Source of the DNA: Thraustochytrium sp. TN22
Lineage: Eukaryota; Sar; Bigyra; Thraustochytrida; Thraustochytriidae
Assembly (NCBI GenBank): GCA_013306675.1
Contig: JABLUY010000106.1
Coordinates: forward strand, 1-64,000
Direction of reading: 5' to 3'
Length of the DNA stretch: 64,000 bases
Of this stretch, positions 1 to 9,761 are shown piece after piece. The number at the start of each line of letters is the position of its first letter. Within the stretch, counting starts at the first letter, position 1. The position numbers and the translations under genes were made by a program. The notes below the pieces were generated by a model, which was not told where the DNA came from, searched no databases, and worked only from the letters and a program-made list of their open reading frames with translations.

Positions 1-263
1 CGACCTGGCCAAGTGGCCCCTGGGCGGGCCGCCGCTCTCGGCCGCCGCCGCCGGCCGCGGCGGCGGCGGCGGCGGCCGCGCGGCGGCGGCTGCGCGCTGC
101 GGCGGCGCAGCGGCGCAGCGGCGGGAGAGGAGGGCGGGGCGCCTGCGGCCGGCGCGCGGCCGCGGGAAATTCCATCGACGGCGACGCGGAGGAGGACGGG
201 GAGGAGGCGGAGGGCCGGCGGCGGCGGCGGCGGCGGGTGTGAGCGGCGGCGGGCGGCGGCAGC
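1..263. other. GC-rich 5' flank of the HSF gene
   Basis: No gene is supported here. The stretch is almost pure G/C with GGC/GCG triplet runs, and reading frames stay open only because stop codons are rare in such sequence. It lies directly upstream of the heat-shock factor start codon and presumably holds its promoter and 5' UTR. No clear heat-shock element (repeated GAA/TTC blocks) was seen. Confidence 0.4.
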
Positions 264-1853
264 ATGGACGCGGCGTCGACGACGAGCTCGGCGGCGGACG
301 ATGAGCGCGGGCGGCGCAAGGACGGCGGCAAGAAGGAGGCCAAGGTGGTGGTGCCGAGGTTCCTCACCAAGACGTACGAGATGATGATGGACGGGCGGCA
401 CCGCGACCTGGTGGACTGGAATCGTGAGGGCACCGTGGTGGAGATTAGGAACGTGCACGGGTTCGCGGAGAAGGTGCTGCCGCAGTACTTCAAGCACGCC
501 AACTACGCAAGCTTCGTGCGCCAGCTCAACATGTACGGGTTCACGCGCGCACACAACTTGTCGCAGGCCTTCAAGCACCCGCTCTTCCAGCGCGGCAAGC
601 CGGAGAACCTCACGCGCATGAAGCGCAAGACGAGCCAGCCGCGGCCCGACCTGGCTGCCATCGGCACCAAGCAAAAGGCCGAGCTGGACCGCGCCCTCGA
701 GGAGATCCGCAGCCTGCAGGAGCGTCAGCGCAAGTTCGACGAGGACGTTATCAAGCTCAAGGGCCAAAACGCGCACCTGGACGAGGAGAATGGCATGCTC
801 TGGAAGGCCGTCGACGAGGCGCGCGACCGCCAGCAGCTGCTCGCGCAGAAGATGAAGCAGATCATGGCCTTCCTGTACCACGCCTTCCGCAAGGAGGGCG
901 GCCAGGCGCAGCTCGCCACACTGTCCGAAGCGCTGCCCAAGATCCGCGACACGGTGCAGGAGGCCGGCGTCAACGTCGACGACATTGTCGGGCCAGACCA
1001 TGTCGATACTGGCGACGGCGGCGGTGCCGTGGGTGGTATTGGTGGGGGCATGGACCACGCGGCACCCGCTGCCTCGTCCTCGTCCTCGTCGTCCATGCCT
1101 ATGGGCGACGTCGACGGCGTCGGCGGCGGCTACATGGACCACACGAACGACCCGAATGCTGCGCCGGGGGTCGGGGCAGCGCCGTCGCTCGGCGATCCGG
1201 CGCCCGACATGTTGCGCCTGGACTCCTCACTTTCGCGACTGCCTTCGCTCGGCGGCACTGACCTGCTCAACTTCAACAGCAAGCCCGCGGGGGGCTCACC
1301 GGCCCCGCACTTCGCGCAAAGCAACAGCCGGCTGCTGCCTGCGCCGCCGAGCCCCTCGCAGGCGCCCGCGACCTCGCGGGCGCCCGCGCAGGACGTCACC
1401 AAGATGGACAGCCTCTTGTCACTCGGCATGCTTGACGACCCCGGTCCGCCCCCCGGCACGGGCGGCCCCGCCCCGGACCTCACTCGCGCCGACAGCCTCG
1501 CGCGCAGCGCCTCGCTGCAGTCTTACCTGGACCTCATCTCCACCAACAAAGCCAAGAATCAGCAGGGACCGGAAGACCTGCACAAGCACCTCGATCTCGC
1601 CAAGGAGCTCGATCACTACATGACGCAGCAGGACAACACGCTCCAGCGCATCAACACTATCGAGTCCAACCTGCACGATGGCCACGACTTTGACGACCAA
1701 GATGAAGACTACGACAACGCCGACTTTCAGAACGATGACGCTGATGATGGCAACGGCCTCCAAGACCCGCACGGCATCAAGCGCCACGACCATCCTTCCG
1801 GCGCGCCTGATGACACCCCGCACCACCTCGACACCAAGCGAAGACTAAGCTAA
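264..1853 (+). CDS. Heat-shock factor (HSF-type) transcription factor
   Basis: This is a 529-residue nuclear transcription factor of the HSF family, which trimerises and binds inverted GAA repeats. The DNA-binding domain spans about residues 29-125, from VPRFLTKTYEMM through the recognition-helix segment ASFVRQLNMYGF to the basic stretch RMKRKTSQPRP. A leucine/glutamine-rich coiled coil at about 130-205 matches the HR-A/B trimerisation region. The rest is disordered: a Gly/Ser tract near 250-275, Pro/Ser-rich segments with repeated 'MDSLLSLGML'-like and 'RADSLARSASL' motifs that could be activation or phosphorylation sites, and an acidic Asp-rich tail. The ATG follows a GC-rich leader and precedes the domain by only 28 residues. 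Whether it acts in heat shock or as a general HSF paralogue (protists often have many) cannot be told from sequence. Confidence 0.93.
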   Translation: MDAASTTSSAADDERGRRKDGGKKEAKVVVPRFLTKTYEMMMDGRHRDLVDWNREGTVVEIRNVHGFAEKVLPQYFKHANYASFVRQLNMYGFTRAHNLSQAFKHPLFQRGKPENLTRMKRKTSQPRPDLAAIGTKQKAELDRALEEIRSLQERQRKFDEDVIKLKGQNAHLDEENGMLWKAVDEARDRQQLLAQKMKQIMAFLYHAFRKEGGQAQLATLSEALPKIRDTVQEAGVNVDDIVGPDHVDTGDGGGAVGGIGGGMDHAAPAASSSSSSSMPMGDVDGVGGGYMDHTNDPNAAPGVGAAPSLGDPAPDMLRLDSSLSRLPSLGGTDLLNFNSKPAGGSPAPHFAQSNSRLLPAPPSPSQAPATSRAPAQDVTKMDSLLSLGMLDDPGPPPGTGGPAPDLTRADSLARSASLQSYLDLISTNKAKNQQGPEDLHKHLDLAKELDHYMTQQDNTLQRINTIESNLHDGHDFDDQDEDYDNADFQNDDADDGNGLQDPHGIKRHDHPSGAPDDTPHHLDTKRRLS

Positions 1854-2014
1854 ATCTAGGAGCTAGCTAGGCCTAGCTAGAGAGAGACTGACACGGAGAG
1901 CAACCAGAGATTCCTGATGACATGACTGACTTGGACAGTGAGCTGCCAGTCTTCAAAGGAAACCAACAAGAGACGTGGCGCTTCCTTTCCCATTATACAA
2001 GCACGTCATCATCA

Positions 2015-2476
2015 TCAGTCCTCGTCCACGCTCCCACCCGCCGGGTTGCTGCCCTCCGCGGCCTCGGCGTCCTTGCGCTTCTCGAGCAGCGCCTTGAGCT
2101 CGGCCTTGTGCCGCGCCTCGATCTCCGTGGTCTTGTCCTTGATCTCCTGGAGGATGCGCTTGCGCTCGCGCTCCACCTCGGGCGTCTTGCGCTTCTTGAG
2201 CTTGGCGCGCTCGCGCCGCAGGTCACCCTCCTCCGCGCGCCACTTCTTCAGCTCGTGGTGGTGCCGCCTCTCCATCTGGCCGCGCGTCTCCTCCGCGTCC
2301 TGAGCCTCCTGTTGCGCCTGCTGCTCGCTGGCGCCGGCGTCGGCGCTGCCGCCGGCGCTGCCGGCGCCAGCGTCCACCACCATGGCGTCCTCCGAGGCAT
2401 CGCCGCCCTCTGCCTTGGACGTCAGCGGGTCGAACCGCTGCGCCTTGGCGTTGCGCTTGCGCCGCGCCTTGGGCAT
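2015..2476 (-). CDS. Small basic coiled-coil protein, OTUD6 N-terminus-like
   Basis: A 153-residue protein begins MPKARRKRNAKAQRF. The open frame extends further upstream but has no earlier ATG, so the ATG at 2476 is chosen. The N-terminus is Lys/Arg-rich and could carry a nuclear or nucleolar signal. An Ala/Gly/Glu linker follows, then a charged helix from about residue 68 (MERRHHHELKKW) to 135 (AELKALLEKRKD). The spacing of basic and acidic residues recalls the N-terminal helical region of OTUD6-type deubiquitinases (RRHRKEKKEL...KHREELEQL), but no OTU catalytic domain follows. It is convergent with the HSF gene, with about 160 bp between stop codons. Function is unknown; it may be a stand-alone helical protein or part of a longer spliced gene. 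Confidence 0.55.
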   Translation of the reverse strand: MPKARRKRNAKAQRFDPLTSKAEGGDASEDAMVVDAGAGSAGGSADAGASEQQAQQEAQDAEETRGQMERRHHHELKKWRAEEGDLRRERAKLKKRKTPEVERERKRILQEIKDKTTEIEARHKAELKALLEKRKDAEAAEGSNPAGGSVDED

Positions 2477-3326
2477 CTTGCCCTCCCTCTTCGTGCGCGC
2501 GCCGGAGCCCGGCGCTCTTCTGCTTTGCTTGTTCCACACGTGCCCTCGCTGTCAGCGCCTCTCCTCATCCACCACCACCACCACCACCACCACCACCACC
2601 ACCACCACCTTCACAGCAAGTGGAGGGGGGCGGGAGGGAGGAGGAAGAACTCGGCGTGCAGAGCCTGCTTCGAGCTTGCTTATTTGCTTCGAGCGAGCGA
2701 GCGAGCAAGCTTTGCAAGTCCATGCCGTGGTCCTTCAAGGCTTGAGGTAGGCTGGCAAGAACCCGGCGTGTTGAGCCTGCTTCGAGCTTGCGTTTTTGCT
2801 TCGAGCGAGCGAGCATGCTTTGCAAGGCCATGTCGTGGTCCTTCAAGGCTTGGCGTAGGCTGAGTCGTTCTACGTGAGCGGCTTGCCAGACAAACCTCCA
2901 AGGTCCTTTTGTTGACAGTGCATGACGAGAAGGCGCTTGACCAGGAGACGAAACCTATCGTCCCCTTCCGCGAAAGGAGGCAAAACGTATCAGCATTGAA
3001 CTCCTGCGCGCCGCCCATGCGCAGTGGAATCGCTGGCGCAAGGCGTGGCGCCGTACGACTTCGAGGCGAAGTGGGGTCTCACGAACACAAAGAACAACGT
3101 TGCAGCTTGGCTACGAGGTTGGCGACCGAATCTTGCCCCCCCTCCCCCTGCCAAGGCCGTGTACGCATGCGAGCCCGTTCGTTGACTTTGCGCTTCTTTC
3201 CAAGGAGCAATCCGTACCACTGTACCGCCGGCCAAAGGAAAGGACTCTTGCTGCAGAAGGTTTTCCACCTCCTTCGTGTCTACGCGGTTGATGGCGCATC
3301 GGAGATGAACCCAAGCAAAATACCTC
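2477..3326. other. Intergenic, repeat-bearing
   Basis: No gene is supported. The segment separates the 5' end of the small coiled-coil gene from the 3' end of Mot1 and so should contain the promoter of the former. It holds a CAC triplet run (about 2566-2608), GAGC tetramers and a tandem duplication listed separately. The remainder is ordinary mixed sequence. Confidence 0.5.
2645..2866. repeat. Two-copy tandem duplication, about 112 bp unit
   Basis: Two adjacent copies start with AAGAAC(T/C)CGGCGTG at 2645 and 2757. Each contains GAGCCTGCTTCGAGCTTGC, a GAGC tetramer run, CTTTGCAAG and TCCTTCAAGGCTTG. They differ at scattered positions and by the number of GAGC units. Confidence 0.85.
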
Positions 3327-6300
3327 TCATTCAAGTTCTACGTTCTCATACTCGTCCTCTCCTTCCTCGAGCACGCGCTGCGGCTGGTGGTCGAGGTGAC
3401 GCAGGAAGTCTCGTAGCTGGAAGGTGTCCGCGTACTGCGCCTGGTGCATGGCGTCAGGGTCTTCCTCCAAGCGCGCCTCGAGCGTGGGAGGGAGATCAAG
3501 TGCCTGCAGCAGGTCATCCGTGTGCATGGTGCCGACATGCGCGTTGGCATCGTCCACGACCCGGTCGGCGATAAAGCGCTTGAAGCGCTGCAGTTTCAAC
3601 ACACGGTCCTCAATCGTGGCGCGCGCCAGGAGACGGTAGACGTGCACGGCGCGCGTCTGGCCAAGACGGTGCGCGCGATCCATGGCCTGCAGGTCATTCA
3701 TTGGATTCCAGTCGTGGTCCATAAAGATCACCATGCTGGCCCCGGTCAGGTTGAGGCCCTGACCGCCCACCTTGGTGGTGGCCAGCAACAGGTGAATGCT
3801 CGGGTCATGGTTGAAGCGCGTCGCCACCTGCTGCCGTTCGTGCGCTGGCACGGAGCCATCCAGGCGCAGCGCACGCAGCTGGTCATGGAGCGCCGCCTGC
3901 AAGAGCTGCTCTTCGATCAGGTCAAGCGTCGCGGTCCACTGCGCAAAGATGACGGCCTTGGGCGGTGCCGCGGCGCGGTCTTCGTTCACCAGCGCGTCGA
4001 GCTTCGCGTCTACCTGTGCGACCGGTAGAACGAGGTCTCGCAGGAGGTCCAGAAGAGCGCGAAACTTGGCTGACGCCTGCACGCCCTGCTGGTGCGCCGC
4101 GCTCATGTGTGTTTCCAAAAGGCGGCGGTCCAGACGGTTCTTGGCGTGCGCCTTGATGCTGCGCAGGCACAGGAGCGGGTGCGTGGCGGCCATGAGGAGG
4201 CGCGCGGTCCGCGCGAGCGCGCCGGTGTCGTCTGCGGCGGAGGTGGCGCCAGCCACGGCGGCGTTGCCGCCGCCTGTGGAATGGTGGTGGTGGTGGCGCG
4301 CCGCGTCGCTCTCCAGTGCCGCATACAAGCGGGCTTGCACGGGCGGCATGTCCACGACGATGTCCTGAATTGTCTTGGGCGGGAGGTCCGACAGCACTGC
4401 GTCCTTGGTCCGGCGCAGCACAAAGGGCAGCACCTTGCGGCGCAGTGCCTCCAGCGCTTGCGCGGCCTGCTCCGCTACCGCGTCATCGGCGCGCGCCGCG
4501 CGCACCGGCTTGGCCACGCGCGCCGCAAAACCGTCCAAATCGCCCAGGTAGCCCGGCATGAGGAAATCGAAGACGCTCCAGAGGTCCAAGACGTCATTGT
4601 GCACGGGTGTGCCGGTCATGGCCAGCCGGTGTTGCGCGAGCGCTGCCACGCGCTTCACGTGCTCGGCCACCGCCGCGTACGGGTTGCGGATTGCGTGCGC
4701 CTCGTCCAACACCATGGTGCGCCACTGCAGGTTCAGGTTCGCTGCGCCCAACAGGCGGTCCGCGTCGCGCGCTAGCACATTGTACGACATGACCAGAACC
4801 GCGTGCGGCGGCGGGGGCGCGGCGCCCGCCACGTCCAGCGAGCGCGCAAGGTCCTCCAGAACGCCGGCCCGCGCACGGGGCGCGCCCGCGTACGCGAGGG
4901 CGCGCAAGCGGCCCGGGTACCAGCGCTCCACCTCCTCGCACCAGTGGCCGGTGAGTGAGGCCGGGCAGACGACGAGCGAGGCGGAGGCCGCGCCGTCGTG
5001 GGCCCGCGCGGCAACCAAAGTGAGCGCCATGAGCGTCTTTCCGAGACCGAGGTCGTCGCAGAGCGCCCCACAGAGTCCATGGTGCGCGAGGAAGGCAAGC
5101 CAGGCCACGCCCTCACGCTGATAGTCGCGCAGATGAACACCGGCGTCGCGTGCCACGGCTAGGGCACCGAGTGGGTCTTTTTCCTCCTCCGCGTCATGAT
5201 GGACCGCCGGTGCCACACCGGAGAGCAGCGTCGAGAAGAAGGCCTGGCCCTGCTCGCGGCGCGCTGCAGCTGCTGTGACGGCGGCTGGGTCGACGTCAGA
5301 CGCCGGCATGGCGGCGCGGCGCTCGATAGGAGCCGTCTGAACGAGCTGCGAGAGAGTCGCGGCGGCCAGGTCGCGCAGCTCTTTGGACGTCGCGTCGTGC
5401 AGGAGGGGGAGCAGCGGCGGCAGGAGCGCGGCGCCAAAGGGCAAGAAGCGGAGCTCAGGGTCCTGGACGTCGTCCACGAGTTGCGCGACGAGCTGCAGCG
5501 CACGAACGCGGTCCTCCGGGTCGCGACGCGCATCCGTGAGGCGCGAGATGACCGCTACATGTACACTGTTCCACGCCGGCGCCGCAAGGGCATCCCAGCG
5601 CGCGAGGCCGCGCACAAGAGCGGCGAGCGGACCCGGATTCAGCTTGGCCGCGGCGAGCGCCGACTTGGCGTGCGCCAAGAGCCCGGGGATGGCCACTTCA
5701 GTCAGGAGATCGGCGCTTGCGAGGAGGGCGTTGGCGTCGTGCTGTCGGAGGCGGTCCTCCAAGTCGGGCAGGAGCGCCCAGAGACGGGCTGGATCCGGGT
5801 GGAGCTCCGCCAGCCTGCGAAAGAAGCGGCGCGGGAGCGTCTGCGCACCGAGGAGACGTGCCGAGACCTTGGCGAGCGGCTTGTGGAGGCGGCCCGCGCG
5901 GAGGCCGTCCATGAGCGCGATGAGGGCCTCGTCCAGGCGGCCCGCATCCTGGCCGTCCATGTCCTGGCTCAGGGCGGCCCGGACGAGCGGCAACAAAACG
6001 GGCGAGACGGGTTTGGTGCCAGCTGCGGCGGCCGGGTCCGCACGCACAGTGGCCGCCTGGAAGAGGGCGTTCTCCAGCAGGCGGCAGCTCTGGAGCGCAG
6101 CGGCGAGGGCGTCCGCGCAGGCGAGCACGTGGTCGCGCGCCGCGGCCGTGGCGGCGTTCCAGTCGCGCGCGGCCTCGCGAGAGCTTGGCGCAGGCAGTCG
6201 CGGAATCCACTCCCGCACCGCCTGGTCCACGAGCGCGCGCGCGCGGTCCGCCGCGTCATCAGGGACGGGGACGAAGTCGGCGGCCTGCTCGCCCACGTCA

Positions 6301-8395
6301 AGGCTCGCGTCCTGGAAGCGACGCACGAAGAAGGCACAGGCGGCCTGCAGCGCGCTGCGCGCGGCCTGCACGGAGGGCGCCGCGCAGACCCAGGCCCGCG
6401 TGAGCAAGTGCTCGCAGACCCCACGAAGCACGGTTTCGCCAAAAGCACGCGGGGCGCTGGCTGCAGCACGCAGGATGGTCGTTAGCCTCTCCTGGAGAAC
6501 CTGCTGCGGCGTGGGCGGCGAGGACTCATCCTCTGCCTCGGTCTCCTTGAGAAATCCTGCAGCGAGCGCTGGTGCAGCGCCCTGGTGCTCGAGGAGCGGC
6601 GCCAGGGCCTCGTCGGAGCCTGCGAGGACGGCCGTCCGCAGGAGGGCGTCGAGATTGGGTGGCGAGAGCGCTACGGAAGCGGCACGCATCCACACGTCGC
6701 GGTGCGTGCCCCAGAGAACCGGCGCGCGCACAAAGGCGGCGAGCACGTGGGCCGGGTCGACGAGGGGCGCCGACGCATCGGATGGCTTCATCTCGTCGAG
6801 CATGGAGAGTGCGGTGGACGCGCACTGGGGCAAGCCAAGGAGACGATGCAGCACAGCGCGGGCGAGCTGGGTCGGCACGGGTGCCGTGGGCCCGGAGATG
6901 CGATAGAGGCGCGCGGCGAGGCGTGCGACGCTTGCGCTGGTGGCGAGCGCGAGGTCGTCCAGGCGGTCGAGCAGGCTCCAGAGCGCGTCCGGCGCGAGCC
7001 CGAGCAGGCCAAGATTGGCGGCGTCCACGGCGGCGAGTGCCAGGTCGGCGGCCGCGCGGCGCACCTCGTCGTTGTACGCCGCGGAGTCCTCAAGGTCCTT
7101 GGGCTGTAGAAGTGCACCGGCCTGGGGCAGAAAGTCAGGGCGGACCTCGACGTCGGCAAGGTGCAGGAAGCGCGCAGCGAGGAGCGCAGCGTAGCGGCGG
7201 CCCCAGAGCGCCGAAGCGACCTCGAGCGGCGCGGCCTGATTGTCTACGTCGAGCATTCGGCGGAGCGTGGACACGACGCGCGCGCGCCGGTCGACCCCGA
7301 GGCGCGCCGTGACGAGCGCCAGGAGGCGCGCGCAGGACTCGCGCACTGGCGCAACGACGCTGTCGGCGGCGTAGTCGCCAAAGCAGTCCATGCCTAGCAC
7401 GCAGAGACAGCGCACTGCGACGTCCTCGACCCAAGTGATGTCCGCGGCTCGGTGCAGCTCGATCAGCGCCGACGCCGCGCCGTGGCGCGCCTCCCAGCTG
7501 TCGCTGAGCAGGTTCTGCGCGAGCAGGAGCCAGACATCGGGCACCGGGTCCGCGCTCGCGCGCAGCTTGTCCTCGAGCGCCTCTAGGTCGCCATCCAGTC
7601 CCTTTGGCGACGCGGTCAGGGACGAGGCGGCCTCCTCACCGGCCCGCCGGTGCCGCTTGTTGCTCCTGCCGATGCTGCGGTGCTCGTGCACGCGAGCCTG
7701 CGCGATTTCGCGGGCGCTGCGCTTCCTACCGGCGGTGACCGCAGCATTCGCCAGTGCGGATGGGGCGAGATCCTGCGTCTGCAGGAGGCTGTCCTCGTCG
7801 TCGACAGCGAGGTCGAGGTCGGGCCCCAGGCGCAGGCCGTCGTTGGTTGCGAGCCGGAGGCTGCGCAGGAGCTCGGCGCGCTGGCGACCCACGTCGCGTG
7901 TCTCATCATTATCATCATTGTCGTTGTCGTCGTCCTCCTCACCCGCGGCGTTCTTGAGCAAGGGCCGTGCGTGCTCGTAGACCTGCTCCAGGTCGACGGT
8001 CTCGAGGTCGAGCAGGTGCACGCCGGCCGGCAGACGCGTCGCCGGCAGCAGAGGCGCCAGCGCGCGGCCGAGAGCGTCGGCCGCGGCGACGCGCGCCTCC
8101 CAGCGGCCGTGCACGCAGAGGCCGCAGACGGCGGCGAGCAGGGCGCCATCGTCGGCGCAGGCGGGCAGGTCTGCGCCCAGCTGTGCGGCGGCGGCCTGGC
8201 GGGCCGCGGCGCTCCGGGCTGCGCGCGGCGAGCGGAAGCGGTCCCGTCAGTCAGTCAGTCAGTCAGTCGGTCGGTCGGCCCGTCAGTCGGCTGGCCATCG
8301 CCTCTCGCGTTCCGGCCTCTCGCGCAGCGTGCGCTCGTGCGTGCGCTCGTGCGCCGCCACGTACAGTCGAGCAGGTGGACCAGGCGCAGCGCCAT
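3327..8395 (-). CDS. MOT1: Mot1/BTAF1, TBP-associated SWI2/SNF2 ATPase
   Basis: Mot1 uses ATP hydrolysis to strip TATA-binding protein from promoters. Two exons are predicted: 8365-8395 and 3327-8218, together 1640 codons in frame. Exon 1 encodes MALRLVHLLD and the splice continues SRSAAARQAAAAQLGAD, which matches the conserved BTAF1 N-terminus (RLxxLLD...RKAAAQQLG). HEAT-repeat sequence fills the N-terminal thousand residues, including DSWEARHGAASALIELH and FGDYAADSVVAPVRESCA, typical of this family. The SNF2 ATPase follows: Walker A DDLGLGKT near residue 1063, DEAH near 1181, LAMTGTPVHND, and the C-terminal helicase lobe with GGQGLNLTGAS and DRAHRLGQ. The tail carries MHQAQYADTFQLRDFL, also seen in Mot1 proteins. 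The start codon overlaps that of the divergent SET gene. Identification is firm; the first exon is inferred. Confidence 0.95.
8219..8364 (-). other. Predicted intron 1 of Mot1 (146 nt)
   Basis: On the minus strand the donor is GACT|GTACGT and the acceptor is GCGCGCAG|CCCGG. Without this splice the main Mot1 frame has no ATG before an upstream stop. With it, ten residues from a strong-context ATG join in phase to the conserved N-terminal helix. The intron contains six or so CTGA units, any of which could serve as branch point. Confidence 0.8.
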
Positions 8396-8399
8396 GATG
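8393..8399. promoter_or_regulatory. Overlapping divergent start codons (Mot1 / SET gene)
   Basis: The sequence GCCATGATGGC holds ATG on both strands: Mot1 at 8395-8393 (minus) and the SET gene at 8394 or 8397 (plus). Both have A at -3 and G at +4 relative to a start codon (for the plus strand, the second ATG). If both are used, each mRNA leader must be transcribed from inside the other gene. Confidence 0.65.
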
Positions 8400-9323
8400 G
8401 CCAAGTCGGCGGCGGCCGCGCTCGCCTGGTGGCCAGCGCTCGTGCGCTGGCTGCTCGCGCAGAACGGAGAGGTGCACCCGCTGCTGCGACCCGGCCCCGC
8501 CGCCCCGCGCGACGACGCCTGCCCAGCCACCGCGGCCGGCCTGGGGCTCTACGCTGAGGGCGCCCTGGACCAGGGCGCTGTGCTCTTCGCACTCCCGCCC
8601 TCCGCCCTCGTGCACGGCGCCGACCTCTTCGAGCTCGCCGAGTGGCTTGTGGAGCAGACCGAGCTCCTCGACTTTGTACGCGCGCAGACGTGGAGGGACG
8701 ATCAGCAGGGCGCAAAGAACGACGTAAAGGAGCGCGACGTGGAGGAGCACGATGTGGAGGACATTGTCAGGCGAGACGAGAGCGACGAAGACGATGACGA
8801 CGGCGAGGACGGCGAGGACGGCGAGGACGACGAGGACGACGAGGACGGAAATGAACACTTTTTGCCGTACGTGGCGAGCCTCCCCGCGTGGAGCGACGAG
8901 GCGCGCATGCCGCTTGGCAATGCCTTTTACGAGGGCGAGCGAGACGAGCTCGTGCGTGACTCGCTGCCGCTCTGGCTTGAGGGCAATGAGGCCACCTGGC
9001 GGCGCGCGCTCGCCGTGGTCAGCAGTCGCATCCACTCCGTCTGGCGGCGTGACATCTTTGGTGACTGGGAGCCAGGCCGTGCGCTGGTACCGTTCGCAGA
9101 CCTCCTCAACCATGGTGACGTCGCCTCTGTGGTTTGCGAGACGCGGCGCAGCGACGGCTACTTTGTCTGCACCACCTCACAGCCCGTACCTGCTGGCCGC
9201 CAGCTCCTCGTCCGCTACGGCGATGCCAGAGCGACTGCAGACGGGCTTCGGTCAACGTATGGTGATCTTTATGAGTTGCAAGCGGCAAGCGGGCACGAGC
9301 AGGCAAGGGACGAAACATTATAG
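8394..9323 (+). CDS. SET-domain protein methyltransferase, SETD6/RLSMT-like, short
   Basis: A 309-residue protein related to the SETD3/SETD6/Rubisco-LSMT class of lysine methyltransferases. The N-terminus WPALVRWLLAQNGEV...GLGLYAEGALDQGAVLFALP is the typical first SET segment. Residues about 114-145 are an Asp/Glu-rich low-complexity insert. Then come FLPYVASLPAW, the I-SET helices, and the catalytic core LVPFADLLNHGD followed by the substrate-channel motif LLVRYGD. The protein ends about 30 residues later, so the Rubisco-substrate-binding helical domain usual for this class is missing. Two adjacent ATGs at 8394 and 8397 start it; the frame is open further upstream only as antisense to Mot1. 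A missed 3' exon is possible. The substrate is unknown. Confidence 0.8.
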   Translation: MMAKSAAAALAWWPALVRWLLAQNGEVHPLLRPGPAAPRDDACPATAAGLGLYAEGALDQGAVLFALPPSALVHGADLFELAEWLVEQTELLDFVRAQTWRDDQQGAKNDVKERDVEEHDVEDIVRRDESDEDDDDGEDGEDGEDDEDDEDGNEHFLPYVASLPAWSDEARMPLGNAFYEGERDELVRDSLPLWLEGNEATWRRALAVVSSRIHSVWRRDIFGDWEPGRALVPFADLLNHGDVASVVCETRRSDGYFVCTTSQPVPAGRQLLVRYGDARATADGLRSTYGDLYELQAASGHEQARDETL

Positions 9324-9761
9324 GCACAGACAAGCAAGCAAGCGAAAGCAAATGACGTTTTTATTTTTTTTTCTCAAGCTTTTCGCACGGCATGGAAGCA
9401 TGCAAGCATCGCACGAGTTGACGCGAGATCGCACGCTTCCGCGCAAGCAAGAGCCGAGCATATCGAACAGCGGAGACTCGTCTTGCAAATGCTTTCGCCG
9501 CGACCAGCCAGACCGCTTGGAGCTGGAGAGGCTGCAGCCCCGGCCTTGTACGCCTGCCAGTGCCAAGAGAATTCATTTCGCGAGCAGCCCTCCGGTGAGG
9601 GGCCCCTCCGAGGGGCGCCGGGCTTCATTCTGTACACGAGAAATCCACGTCCGAAACCTTGGGACCGCGGGAAGTTCTGAGCAGAGTCAGAAAGGCCAAA
9701 GGACTCGCCCCGCGCCTCGGACTCTCGCGCCTCGGACGCGGCGGCCAGCGGCGGCGGCAGG
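9324..9761. other. Intergenic: SET 3' flank and Lifeguard promoter
   Basis: No gene supported. Less GC-rich than its surroundings, with a T-run at 9360-9371 just after the SET stop that may belong to the 3' end. No tandem repeat of note. Confidence 0.4.

Noticed and set aside
1922-2863. 313-codon plus-strand frame opposite the small coiled-coil gene
   Set aside because: Leu/Arg/His-rich shadow that crosses the CAC run and the tandem duplication; the minus-strand frame has a convincing charged helix.
5196-6906. Plus-strand frames inside Mot1
   Set aside because: They lie within the HEAT-repeat coding region of Mot1 and have only Arg/Ala/Ser-rich composition.
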